Positions 16,995 through 24,267 of a stretch of 64,000 nt of DNA are shown here, piece by piece. The notes below the pieces were generated by a model. It worked only from the letters and a program-made list of their open reading frames with translations, was not told the DNA's origin and did no database searches. Within the stretch, counting starts at the first letter, position 1. Every line of letters begins with the position of its first letter. Origin of the DNA: an uncultured Bacilli bacterium (lineage in GTDB: Bacteria > Bacillota_I > Bacilli_A > RF39 > UBA660); NCBI GenBank assembly GCA_934086315.1, contig CAKOHZ010000001.1, positions 248,001 to 312,000 of the forward strand. Reading direction: 5' to 3'. Both the position numbers and the translations under genes were made by a program.

Positions 16995-17615
16995 ATGAGA
17001 GCAGAAACACGATTAATAATTAATAATTATTATGATGAAGATGATAAGAAATTATTTTGTAAGTTTGCTAAAATAATAAAAAATGATTATAAAATAAAAG
17101 ATACACATAGACAAATATGGGAATATGATCAATCACTAGGAGGATTTGGAGGATATGCTGCTCCACTAAATCCAACTCTTAATCCATTTAATTCTTTAGG
17201 GGATTTTAGAAATGTTTTTAGGAGTCTTCAATATGCTAGAAGTGATATGTTTTATTGTACAAGACCTAGACATATTATCATTGATACAGCACTTCATGTT
17301 GAAACGTTGGTTAAACTAGTTTTGTCAAAAAATAAATTACTTAAGTTTATTTATAATAGAAGAGAATTTGGAAAAAATATAGAGCAATTGTATAAAGAAA
17401 ATATTATTAATAATGATTTATATGAAAGACTTAACAATTTAAGAAAAATTCTGAATTATGCAAAACATGATACTGATCCAGATAGGGATAATACATTTGA
17501 TTATGAGGATGCAATAGTTTTTTATTTTGAAACAAGAAAAGTAGGTAATAAACTTCTTAAAAGTTTAAACTATCCAACTTATGATAAAACTTTTGAAATA
17601 AATGAAGATATTTAG
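16995..17615 (+). CDS. Unknown 206-aa protein, possible HEPN-like partner
   Basis: No confident family. Residues 1-90 contain a Gly/Pro-rich stretch (GGFGGYAAPLNPTLNPF). The C-terminal half is helical: an ETLVKLVLSKNKLLKF helix, then LYERLNNLRKILNYAKHDTD, then AIVFYFETRKVGNKLL. The RKILNYAKHD segment resembles the Arg...Asn/Lys-His helix of HEPN and DUF4145-type proteins, though the spacing Arg-x7-His is longer than the classical Arg-x4-6-His. It is 18 bases upstream of an ApeA-like gene and co-directional, so the two probably work together. Confidence 0.55.
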   Translation: MRAETRLIINNYYDEDDKKLFCKFAKIIKNDYKIKDTHRQIWEYDQSLGGFGGYAAPLNPTLNPFNSLGDFRNVFRSLQYARSDMFYCTRPRHIIIDTALHVETLVKLVLSKNKLLKFIYNRREFGKNIEQLYKENIINNDLYERLNNLRKILNYAKHDTDPDRDNTFDYEDAIVFYFETRKVGNKLLKSLNYPTYDKTFEINEDI

Positions 17616-17633
17616 ATAATTGGAGGAAGAATT

Positions 17634-18908
17634 ATGGCAGTATGCTTTTTTGATGATAATTATGATGAATCATACGAATGTGACTATACAGTTAAGAAAT
17701 ATAATATTGAAGTAATTGTAAATTATGAAATTGATAAGGAAATTGAACCAGATAATAATGGTGTAAAAAGTTTTGGCTTAAATACAAAATTTAAAGATAG
17801 AGATATTTTAATAATTGATTATAAAAATAAGAAAAACGTTTTATTAAAAGACGCTTATTATTGTGGTCATACCAATGTGTGGGGAACCCCAGATGGCGGT
17901 TCAAAAGCAAAATTTAGTTCTAGATATTATTTTTGTGATAAAAATTATGATAAATTGTGCAACTTAAAGAAGACCCCTAAAGTAAGTAAAATAAGAATGT
18001 ATAGTGGTTTAATTAATGAACTTATAGGACATCCAAGCTTATTTGAAGAAGATGTTGGTGATGAGTTTGTTATTAAGCTTAAAAGGAATACTATTAGAAA
18101 AAATATTATTTTAGGCATAAATAATATAAAAGAAATAATCTTATCTGATGATTGGAGTCATATACATAGTTATAAAAATAATGATATTTCGATTAAATTA
18201 ACTGGTTATTTAGAAATAGTTTTAAATAAGAGAATTAATTACTATGATATATATGATTATATAAAAGAAACTATGGTATATCTACAATTAATAAGACCTA
18301 ATAAATTAAAAATAGATAAAATTACAGTTTTTATTGATGATGCATATTATGAACTTAGTATTCCAATTAATGAATTAGAATATAGCGATAAATATATTTC
18401 CAATAGTGTATCTACTGACTTTATAGAGTTTTTAACTAAGTGTTATAATTTAATACCATATAGAAAGTCTAAAAGTGAGATAAGAAATATACCATATATT
18501 ATTTTTGAAACATCAAGAAATTTGGAAGATAATTTTTTAATGTTTTATAAATTTATAGAATGTTATTATAAAAAGCAAAATATAACTACCAATTTTATTT
18601 CTTATAGTATCATTAATAATTATAAAAAAAGTTCTACTATGAGGAACGAAGAAATAGAAAATTTATCACAAGAAATAATATGTTTAAGAAATCATTATGT
18701 GCATTCCGGTTATTTTTTAAAAAATGACTCTTTAAAAATTAATTTTAAAAAAGTTGGAAGAAAATCCAATCCAAAAAATTATACAGTTAACAAAATTGAT
18801 GTAGACTGGATTTATGAAAAAACGAAAATATTATATGAGATAGTTATCGATATTGTTTTTAAAAATATGTTAAATTTTGAACAATATAAATTTGAAAAAA
18901 AATTTTAA
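17634..18908 (+). CDS. ApeA-like HEPN protein, candidate defence RNase
   Basis: A 424-aa protein. The C-terminal region carries a classical HEPN ribonuclease motif, LRNHYVHSGYF, with Arg352-x4-His357. The preceding segment (FLMFYKFIECYYKKQN) is the typical first helix of Apea-like HEPN domains. The N-terminal 250 residues are strand-rich (LTGYLEIVLNKRINYYDIYDY, then DKITVFIDDAYYEL) as in ApeA N-terminal domains that are thought to sense phage components. HEPN effectors usually cleave tRNA or other RNA and stop growth on infection. GGAGGA precedes its ATG and the gene ends 25 bases inside the right element end, so it is cargo inserted beside the recombinase. Confidence 0.65.
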   Translation: MAVCFFDDNYDESYECDYTVKKYNIEVIVNYEIDKEIEPDNNGVKSFGLNTKFKDRDILIIDYKNKKNVLLKDAYYCGHTNVWGTPDGGSKAKFSSRYYFCDKNYDKLCNLKKTPKVSKIRMYSGLINELIGHPSLFEEDVGDEFVIKLKRNTIRKNIILGINNIKEIILSDDWSHIHSYKNNDISIKLTGYLEIVLNKRINYYDIYDYIKETMVYLQLIRPNKLKIDKITVFIDDAYYELSIPINELEYSDKYISNSVSTDFIEFLTKCYNLIPYRKSKSEIRNIPYIIFETSRNLEDNFLMFYKFIECYYKKQNITTNFISYSIINNYKKSSTMRNEEIENLSQEIICLRNHYVHSGYFLKNDSLKINFKKVGRKSNPKNYTVNKIDVDWIYEKTKILYEIVIDIVFKNMLNFEQYKFEKKF

Positions 18909-18955
18909 GCGTTACACTTTGATTATTGCCTGGTGGGGATGGTGCTGAAGTAATC
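18909..18955 (+). other. Right attachment junction (attR)
   Basis: Element arm GCGTTACAC...GATTATTGCCT (ending 18,931), core GG (18,932-18,933), then host TGGGGATGGTGCT. The arm is the inverted repeat of 6092-6113 with two mismatches. Confidence 0.85.
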
Positions 18956-19882
18956 TATGCTCTTAGAAACAATAGTACACTTTCTAAAAAAATACTTAAT
19001 GAACTTGAAAAAGAAGGTCAAAACGTAAGAAAATATTATCAGCAAAGATTACCTAGTAATCCTATAAAAGATTATTATTTTATGCAAAGAAACACTCCTA
19101 ACAATGAAACTATAACAGTGGAATATGGGTTTATAGACAGTCCTAAAGACGATGTCGAACAAATCGAAAAAAATTATAAAAATTATGTTGAGGCAGTAAT
19201 AAGAGCACTTGCAGACTACAAAGGATTTAAATATACTCCGCCACTCGGAAGTGATTACTACACAGTTAAAAAAGGAGATTCACTTTGGAGTATTGCTAAC
19301 AAGTATGGAATAACCGTTAAAGAATTAAAAGAAATAAACAAGTTAACAAGTAACACTCTTAAAGTAGGACAAACATTAAAACTTACTAAGAACAATGAAA
19401 TGATACCAGAAGACTACCTAATTTATAAAGTTAAAAAAGGAGACTCTTTATGGGATATAGCTAAGGAATATAACACAACAATTGATACATTAAAGAAAAT
19501 TAATAATTTATCTAGTGACAAACTAACAATTAATCAACAATTATTTATACCTAAAAGTGATAATTCAAGTGTAAAAAATACCGGAGAAATAAATTATGTA
19601 GTTCAAAAAGGCGATAATCTATGGACTATCGCAAATAAATATGATACAACAATAAATGATATAAAGAATCTTAATAATTTAAAAACTAACACATTACAAA
19701 TTGGTCAAGTTTTAAAAATTCCAGGGTCAACCAATTACAATACATATGTTGTTAAAAAGGGCGACTCCTTATGGAAGATAGCAGACAAATATGGAACTTC
19801 AGTTAATAAATTAATGACAATAAATAATTTAGATTCAACAACATTACAAATAGGGCAAAGTTTATTAATACCAACTAATTAA
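18926..19882 (+). pseudogene. N-acetylmuramoyl-L-alanine amidase, C-terminal part with four LysM repeats
   Basis: From 18,932 the frame continues the amidase at 5829: GGDGAEVIYALRN follows NAGG of the N-terminal part exactly as in intact Amidase_3 proteins. The catalytic Glu is in TVEYGFIDS (residue 66 of this frame, 151 of the rebuilt protein). Four LysM peptidoglycan-binding repeats follow at about residues 111-153, 166-209, 223-266 and 273-316, each with KGDSLW or KGDNLW. The rebuilt gene 5829-6091 plus 18,934-19,882 would encode 403 aa. A TTG at 18,926 could start this piece, but without its N-terminal zinc ligands it would only bind cell wall. The coding sequence is otherwise undamaged, so the insertion is recent or reversible. 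Confidence 0.9.
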
Positions 19883-19888
19883 CATTAA

Positions 19889-19918
19889 AAAAGCATTAAC
19901 AATATCGTTAATGCTTTT
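19889..19918. terminator. Bidirectional terminator
   Basis: AAAAGCATTAAC and GTTAATGCTTTT, a 12-bp perfect stem with AATATC loop, shared by the amidase end and the convergent gene. Confidence 0.85.
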
Positions 19919-20375
19919 CTTCTTCTTCTACATCACTTTTATCATTTTCTTGTAAATATGCATTGTCAATAATACGTATTATATCTTCATCATCTGTGTT
20001 AATTTCTTCTTTTAATTGATTCAACAAATTATTATTTGTATTCATAATAATTCTTCCAACCTCTATCTGATTCTCTTCATGTACCAAATTTATACCTGCA
20101 ATTTGAAAGCATAAAGATACTTCATCAGTATAATACTTAAACATGTCTTCAAATAATCTATCATCATTTCTAATTTTATCTTCATTATTAATAAGTTCAT
20201 TAAATGCATTATTGAGTCTAACTTGAATCATAAGAGATAAATGATCTAAGAATCTATAATATCTATTTCCTTCTAGATTAACTTTTAAACTATTTAATCT
20301 TTCAATAATATTAATATCTTGTTTTTCATTTCCTAAATTTTCTAAAAAGTTTACTAAATCATAATAAGATATCAT
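19908..20375 (-). CDS. Unknown 155-aa protein, third gene of a membrane-protein operon
   Basis: Not recognised. A soluble helical protein with an acidic tail (DKSDVEEEEKH). Its ATG overlaps the stop of the upstream 54-aa gene (ATGA), so it is translationally coupled to it and belongs to the 20,545-22,221 operon. Function may be accessory to the 558-aa membrane protein. Confidence 0.65.
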   Translation of the reverse strand: MISYYDLVNFLENLGNEKQDINIIERLNSLKVNLEGNRYYRFLDHLSLMIQVRLNNAFNELINNEDKIRNDDRLFEDMFKYYTDEVSLCFQIAGINLVHEENQIEVGRIIMNTNNNLLNQLKEEINTDDEDIIRIIDNAYLQENDKSDVEEEEKH

Positions 20376-20536
20376 ATTTCACCTCTATCATCTTTATCAT
20401 CAACAGGTGGTTCTAAGTTCCAGTCAGGAAGTTCAATCATAACATTATCATTTTCTTTCTTTTCATTTTTATTATCATCATTTTCTATATCTTTAGTAAT
20501 TTTATTGTTATCTTTATTTTTATCTTCTTTATTCAT
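20372..20536 (-). CDS. Small acidic/basic protein, 54 aa, between coupled genes
   Basis: A short frame starting at 20,536 with AGGAGG 6 bases before its ATG and ending in a 4-base overlap with the next start. The product is a charged, Asn/Lys/Asp-rich N-terminal tract followed by MIELPDWNLEPPVDDKDD. The short hydrophobic IELPDWNLEPP piece looks like a conserved docking motif on a disordered chain. Strong ribosome site and tight coupling on both sides make it a real gene despite its size. Confidence 0.65.
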   Translation of the reverse strand: MNKEDKNKDNNKITKDIENDDNKNEKKENDNVMIELPDWNLEPPVDDKDDRGEI

Positions 20537-20544
20537 AGAACCTC

Positions 20545-22221
20545 CTATTTATAATCTATATAATCTTTTCTATCAAAAGATTCAATATATTCAATAAACT
20601 GATTTTTATATTTTAAATTCTTTTTACAAATATATTTCATATCAACAATTTCAGCAAGTACATTATTAAGTTCAAAGATATATTTATTAAGTGTATCTTT
20701 ATAGTCTTTAATTATATCTTCTCTATTTCTAGAGATGTTAAATAAGAAGAACATTAACATAACACCACCAACAACAACTACTGATAAACCTATATAAAAT
20801 TTTATAAAAGTTAATATTATACCAATAACAATGAATATACCACAATAAATAGTTTTTGGTGAATAATATTGTTGGTTTTGAGATTCTTCAGCAAAAGGTT
20901 TTTTTACATAATCAGTAAGAGAATCTTGAAGTTCTTTTTCATTACTTCCATCCTTAGTAGTACCTGTCCACTCATTTATTTTTATTTCAAATTCTTCATC
21001 TAAAATATCCTCATTATTAAATACTCTTTCATATCCTTTTATGATATCATTCTTGCATAAAGAAATAGCCAATTTTTTAGTATTTAATGATAAATCCTTT
21101 CTATTAACAATAACATCATTAAGTTCAGTATAAAAATTATCATTAGTACTAATAAAATTATCATACATTTTATATTTATTTTCAGCTTCTTCTAAATTAC
21201 CATTACATTCAATGATCAATTTATTTTTCAAAATATTTCTTCTTAGTTCAAGTTCTTTACTATCATAGTCATATATTAGATTATGAAAAATCTTATCTTC
21301 ATTATTATCATTATCTAAATTATTTAATAGCTCTAAAAATTTAGCATAAACATTATTATATGAATAACATAACTCAAGTTTTTTCATAAGCTTACTATAA
21401 CTTTTTACATACATTTTAGAAAAAGAATATTCATCTTCATTAATTGTATCTATACTATTTCTAAAGAAATTTTCCCATTTATTAACAGCATCTTCACTAA
21501 CTTTATCATTTATAGCTTTATTAACCCAATTATTTACATGTTCATATAAAGTTTTTGAAATATCATCATCATACATTTCACTACTTAGTAGGTTAATAAC
21601 GCCAAGTATATCACTATTCATATTAGTTGCATCTTGATTATTTAAATATCTTTTTAACCATTTAATAGCTGCTTCCTTTCGATTTAATTTTAAATATAGC
21701 ATACTAAACAATAAAGATGTTTTATTGTCATCTAAACTAATTGCTTTATTTAATGCCTTATGAGCTAATTTCTTTTCATTTTTAAGCCAAGCACATATAG
21801 CTATTAAAGAATGTGTTAAGTAGTACTCAGAATTACTTAAACGAGACTGTTCACTTTGTGTCAACAATTTTTTCTTTTCAATATAGCCTCTTTCTAAGAT
21901 ATTAACAATTTCATTTACTTTATTACGAATTATATCATATTGACCATAATTATTATTTAAAGATTCTTCAGCATTATCTAACTCAATTCTAGCATTACTT
22001 ACATAGTTATTACCTCTAACTTCAATCATAAAATCTTTAATTTGTTTTTCAATTGAATCAATATTAGATCTAACCTCATCAAATTGTTCTTTGAAATCAT
22101 CTACTTGAACATTGATATCATCAACACTACTAGCAATAATTTTCATGTTTTCAGTTAGTGTATTTAAATCACTTTCAAGTGAACTTGTATCTTTTTTTTG
22201 TAAAGTACCAAATACTGCCAT
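20545..22221 (-). CDS. Unknown 558-aa membrane protein with coiled coils
   Basis: No known family recognised. The first 100 residues are a predicted coiled coil (SSVDDINVQVDDFKEQFDEV and on). A helical-repeat region at about 140-230 (LTHSLIAICAWLKNEKKLAH, LLFSMLYLKLNRKEAAIKWL) looks TPR-like. Two adjacent membrane helices lie near residues 470-510 (GIFIVIGIILTFIKF, GLSVVVVGGVMLMFF), followed by a cytoplasmic helix. First gene of a three-gene operon with AGGTGG ribosome site. A scaffold or stress-response role is possible; nothing in the sequence decides it. Confidence 0.7.
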   Translation of the reverse strand: MAVFGTLQKKDTSSLESDLNTLTENMKIIASSVDDINVQVDDFKEQFDEVRSNIDSIEKQIKDFMIEVRGNNYVSNARIELDNAEESLNNNYGQYDIIRNKVNEIVNILERGYIEKKKLLTQSEQSRLSNSEYYLTHSLIAICAWLKNEKKLAHKALNKAISLDDNKTSLLFSMLYLKLNRKEAAIKWLKRYLNNQDATNMNSDILGVINLLSSEMYDDDISKTLYEHVNNWVNKAINDKVSEDAVNKWENFFRNSIDTINEDEYSFSKMYVKSYSKLMKKLELCYSYNNVYAKFLELLNNLDNDNNEDKIFHNLIYDYDSKELELRRNILKNKLIIECNGNLEEAENKYKMYDNFISTNDNFYTELNDVIVNRKDLSLNTKKLAISLCKNDIIKGYERVFNNEDILDEEFEIKINEWTGTTKDGSNEKELQDSLTDYVKKPFAEESQNQQYYSPKTIYCGIFIVIGIILTFIKFYIGLSVVVVGGVMLMFFLFNISRNREDIIKDYKDTLNKYIFELNNVLAEIVDMKYICKKNLKYKNQFIEYIESFDRKDYIDYK

Positions 22222-22290
22222 AAATCCACCTCTTATTCTATATAAATTATAACATATTAAAAAGTAAAGTGATAGTTATTTTAATTTAAA

Positions 22291-22719
22291 TTAGTAAAGT
22301 TCATTACATACTCCAGGATCGGGTGCATAAAAGCAATGTCCTTTATATCTTCCTGTATTTCTTTGATTAAACCAAGTACCTTTACATTCTTCATTCTTTT
22401 TTGGTGCATAGAACCATAGTGCATTAGTAGCAGGGTAGTAGTATTCCCCTTTTAACACACGTTTGGCTAGTTCTTTTTCTTTAGTAGTAGCGCTTCCACT
22501 ATTAAAAAGACTACTATTAGTACCTACAAATCCACCTGGATTCTGATATACAACATCAGTTATACTTCTTATTTTTTTAAAGTCTAAACAATTTGCGATA
22601 GCTCTATTAACAATAACGTTACCAACCATTAACATGGCTAAATCACCTTCTGCTAGTGCCTCAGCTCTCATAAGTCTAGCACATAAATCTAATTCTTTAG
22701 TAGAATATTTTATAAGCAT
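22291..22719 (-). CDS. SleB/CwlJ-type cell wall hydrolase
   Basis: A 142-aa Hydrolase_2 domain with nothing else attached. LCARLMRAEALAEGDLAM holds the catalytic Glu of the SleB/CwlJ family, and MLMVGNVIVNRA, YQNPGGFVGTN and NALWFYAPKK are the family's remaining conserved blocks. These enzymes cleave cortex or vegetative peptidoglycan. There is no signal peptide, which is CwlJ-like: CwlJ is laid down in the spore coat during sporulation. A cortex-lytic role is plausible given coat genes elsewhere in the window, but a vegetative role is equally possible. Confidence 0.85.
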   Translation of the reverse strand: MLIKYSTKELDLCARLMRAEALAEGDLAMLMVGNVIVNRAIANCLDFKKIRSITDVVYQNPGGFVGTNSSLFNSGSATTKEKELAKRVLKGEYYYPATNALWFYAPKKNEECKGTWFNQRNTGRYKGHCFYAPDPGVCNELY

Positions 22720-22815
22720 AAAATCACCTAATATATTGTATGCATAAAAGAAAAATGTTGATTTGTTAAAATATATATTGTATAATTAAATTGCTTTTGA
22801 AAAAAAGACACACAT

Positions 22816-22890
22816 AGGGGTATGGTGTCAGTGGTAGCATGCCGGTCTCCAAAACCGTTGGGGAGGGTTCGAGTCCTTCTACCCCTGCCA
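22816..22890 (+). tRNA. tRNA-Trp (CCA anticodon)
   Basis: Seven-base acceptor stem AGGGGTA/TACCCCT, D-arm with GGTAG, anticodon loop CTCCAAA, T-arm GGGTTCGAGTCC, discriminator G and encoded CCA. Anticodon CCA reads UGG only, which agrees with TGA serving as a stop in this genome. Confidence 0.95.
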
Positions 22891-22900
22891 TATGTAATTT

Positions 22901-22926
22901 AGTCTGATTAATATCGGGCTTTTTTA
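22901..22926 (+). terminator. Terminator of tRNA-Trp
   Basis: AGTCTGAT and ATCGGGCT (with G-U pairs) around TAAT, then a T run, 10 bases after the tRNA. Confidence 0.75.
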
Positions 22927-22932
22927 TTTGAT

Positions 22933-22962
22933 AAAAAAATACTACTATACAGACATAGTAGT
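22933..22962 (-). terminator. Terminator of the convergent 257-aa gene
   Basis: ACTACTAT and ATAGTAGT form a stem that overlaps the stop codon; on the minus strand it is followed by a T run. Confidence 0.65.
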
Positions 22963-23718
22963 TTTATTTTCTAAATCACAAGTTTTCTCTAAAAAATCAT
23001 TTAAGAATGCTAGTTCATAAACTTGCTTCTTTTTTTCTGGATTTGTTAAACATTTCTTTCTAACTTCTAATATCGTATCTAACATATTAAAGTTATTTCC
23101 ATATTCATCAGAAACAACACGAGATATTTTATCTAAAGTTACACCCTTATTTGGAAAAGTATGTAAATTCCATCTATCAGTTTTTATACTTGCAAAATCA
23201 GAATATGGTCCATACATCATCATGAAAGTTGGCGAAAAAGAAAGTACTTCATTATACAAGTGACTCTCTTTAACTTCATCAACATCATCAAAAGCAAAGT
23301 CAATACCTTCTTCTAAATCAAAAACATAATATTCAAAATTCATGCACATATTAAGAAATTCTCTATAAGTTTCACCTAAAATATCTTCAGTAAAAATAGC
23401 TCCACTTGCAAAATCATTTTTTAATTGAATGAATTTTTCATTTGACCAATTTTTATTATTTATTCCAAAATATTTTTTTTGACTAACATGCCAACCAATC
23501 CATCTTATCCACACATCTGCTATTCTAAGTAAGTTAATAGGCCCTTCAGAAAAAAATACCTTAGGATTCTTTTCAATTCCCATTGCATTATTTCCAATTT
23601 TTGCTTCAAATCCTTTTTCTTGAATTTCATTGTAATTAGCTTTAGGAGCAAAATGAAAAAGTGCTTTATCCAACATTTTATCATTTTCTAATATATCGTT
23701 TAATTCTATTGTTTTCAT
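22945..23718 (-). CDS. Unknown 257-aa protein
   Basis: Not assigned. Soluble. The N-terminal 60 residues (ALFHFAPKANYNEIQEKGFEAKIG, then GIEKNPKVFFSEG) are reminiscent of the His-x-Thr/Ala and 'VFFS' strands of ADP-ribosyltransferase-like folds, but the rest gives no support, so this is a weak idea only. It has an extended -10 (TTGATATAAT) whose end is exactly 6 bases before the ATG, implying a leaderless transcript, and is divergent from another such gene at 23,795. Confidence 0.6.
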   Translation of the reverse strand: MKTIELNDILENDKMLDKALFHFAPKANYNEIQEKGFEAKIGNNAMGIEKNPKVFFSEGPINLLRIADVWIRWIGWHVSQKKYFGINNKNWSNEKFIQLKNDFASGAIFTEDILGETYREFLNMCMNFEYYVFDLEEGIDFAFDDVDEVKESHLYNEVLSFSPTFMMMYGPYSDFASIKTDRWNLHTFPNKGVTLDKISRVVSDEYGNNFNMLDTILEVRKKCLTNPEKKKQVYELAFLNDFLEKTCDLENKTTMSV

Positions 23719-23733
23719 AGATACATTATATCA
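23719..23733 (-). promoter_or_regulatory. Extended -10 six bases before the start (leaderless)
   Basis: On the minus strand TGA-TATAAT ends at 23,725, then GTATCT, then ATG at 23,718. Confidence 0.6.
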
Positions 23734-23782
23734 AAATTTATAGTTAAACACACGTTAAGTTCTTATTTAGTATACAAAAACA

Positions 23783-23794
23783 TATAATTAACTA
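23783..23794 (+). promoter_or_regulatory. -10 six bases before the start (leaderless)
   Basis: TATAAT at 23,783-23,788, TAACTA, then ATG at 23,795; no ribosome site. Confidence 0.6.
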
Positions 23795-24220
23795 ATGAAA
23801 GACAAATTAAAAGAAAAAATATTAATATTATTAAATACTGAAGATCACACCAAAGATTATTCACTTGAAGAAATAGAATCTGGAAAAACATTAAGCATTG
23901 TTTCATATCTTATTCCATTAGTACCTTTTATACTATCAAAGAAAAATTCTTACGTTCATTATCATACAGCAAATGGAATGAATATACTTTTTACATACCT
24001 AATATTTTTAATAATTAAAAGAACACTATCGTATATTTTTGGTACACCTTGTGACTTAATAAGTGGCATTAAATGTATGATTTTACCACTGACATTAAGA
24101 ATAATATTTGCATTAATAAATATGTTATTTAGTTTTATTGTATTACTTGGACTATTAAATGTATGTAATAACAAAGCTAAAGATTTACCACTAATAAGTA
24201 AAATTAAATTCTTCAAATAG
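23795..24220 (+). CDS. DUF4870-like small membrane protein
   Basis: A 141-aa membrane protein. A short charged N-terminus (LEEIESGKTLSIVSYLIPLVPFIL) leads into about four helices; the FVHYHTANGMNILF-like segment (YVHYHTANGMNILFTYLIF) matches the 'FVRFHANQGLILF' hallmark of the DUF4870/Tic20-like family. The C-terminus NKAKDLPLISKIKFFK, with a 'PLIGKIKII'-type ending, is also typical. Function of the family in bacteria is unknown. Leaderless start inferred from the -10 position. It is probably followed by read-through or a separate promoter for the next gene. Confidence 0.7.
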   Translation: MKDKLKEKILILLNTEDHTKDYSLEEIESGKTLSIVSYLIPLVPFILSKKNSYVHYHTANGMNILFTYLIFLIIKRTLSYIFGTPCDLISGIKCMILPLTLRIIFALINMLFSFIVLLGLLNVCNNKAKDLPLISKIKFFK

Positions 24221-24267
24221 ACAAAATATATAAAATATGCTAGTATATTACGCATTAAGGAAATGGA

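Larger units (their letters stand above)
6092..18933 (+). mobile_element. 12.8-kb integrative element with large serine recombinase and defence cargo
   Basis: Boundaries come from three agreeing observations. First, the flanking host sequences rejoin across a shared GG to the codons gca gga ggt ggg gat, which restores the Amidase_3 reading frame. Second, the two element ends rejoin to an attP whose arms GATTATTGCCT and AGGCAATAATC are perfect inverted repeats around GG, with similarity continuing through GTGTAACG. Third, a large serine recombinase of the right type lies near the right end. Cargo: unknown 116 aa, AAA ATPase, DUF3892, AbiEi-like, Fic, type III Mod and Res, HTH protein, two small frames, recombinase, and a HEPN/ApeA-like pair. 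There is no relaxase, coupling protein or replication gene of clear type, so it is an integrative (possibly mobilizable) genomic island. Confidence 0.88.

Noticed and set aside
6092..18933. Inverted repeats at both ends read as a DDE transposon or an invertible switch
   Set aside because: There is no DDE transposase and no target duplication beyond GG; the repeats instead join to a palindromic attP and the flanks to an in-frame attB, as expected for a large serine integrase.
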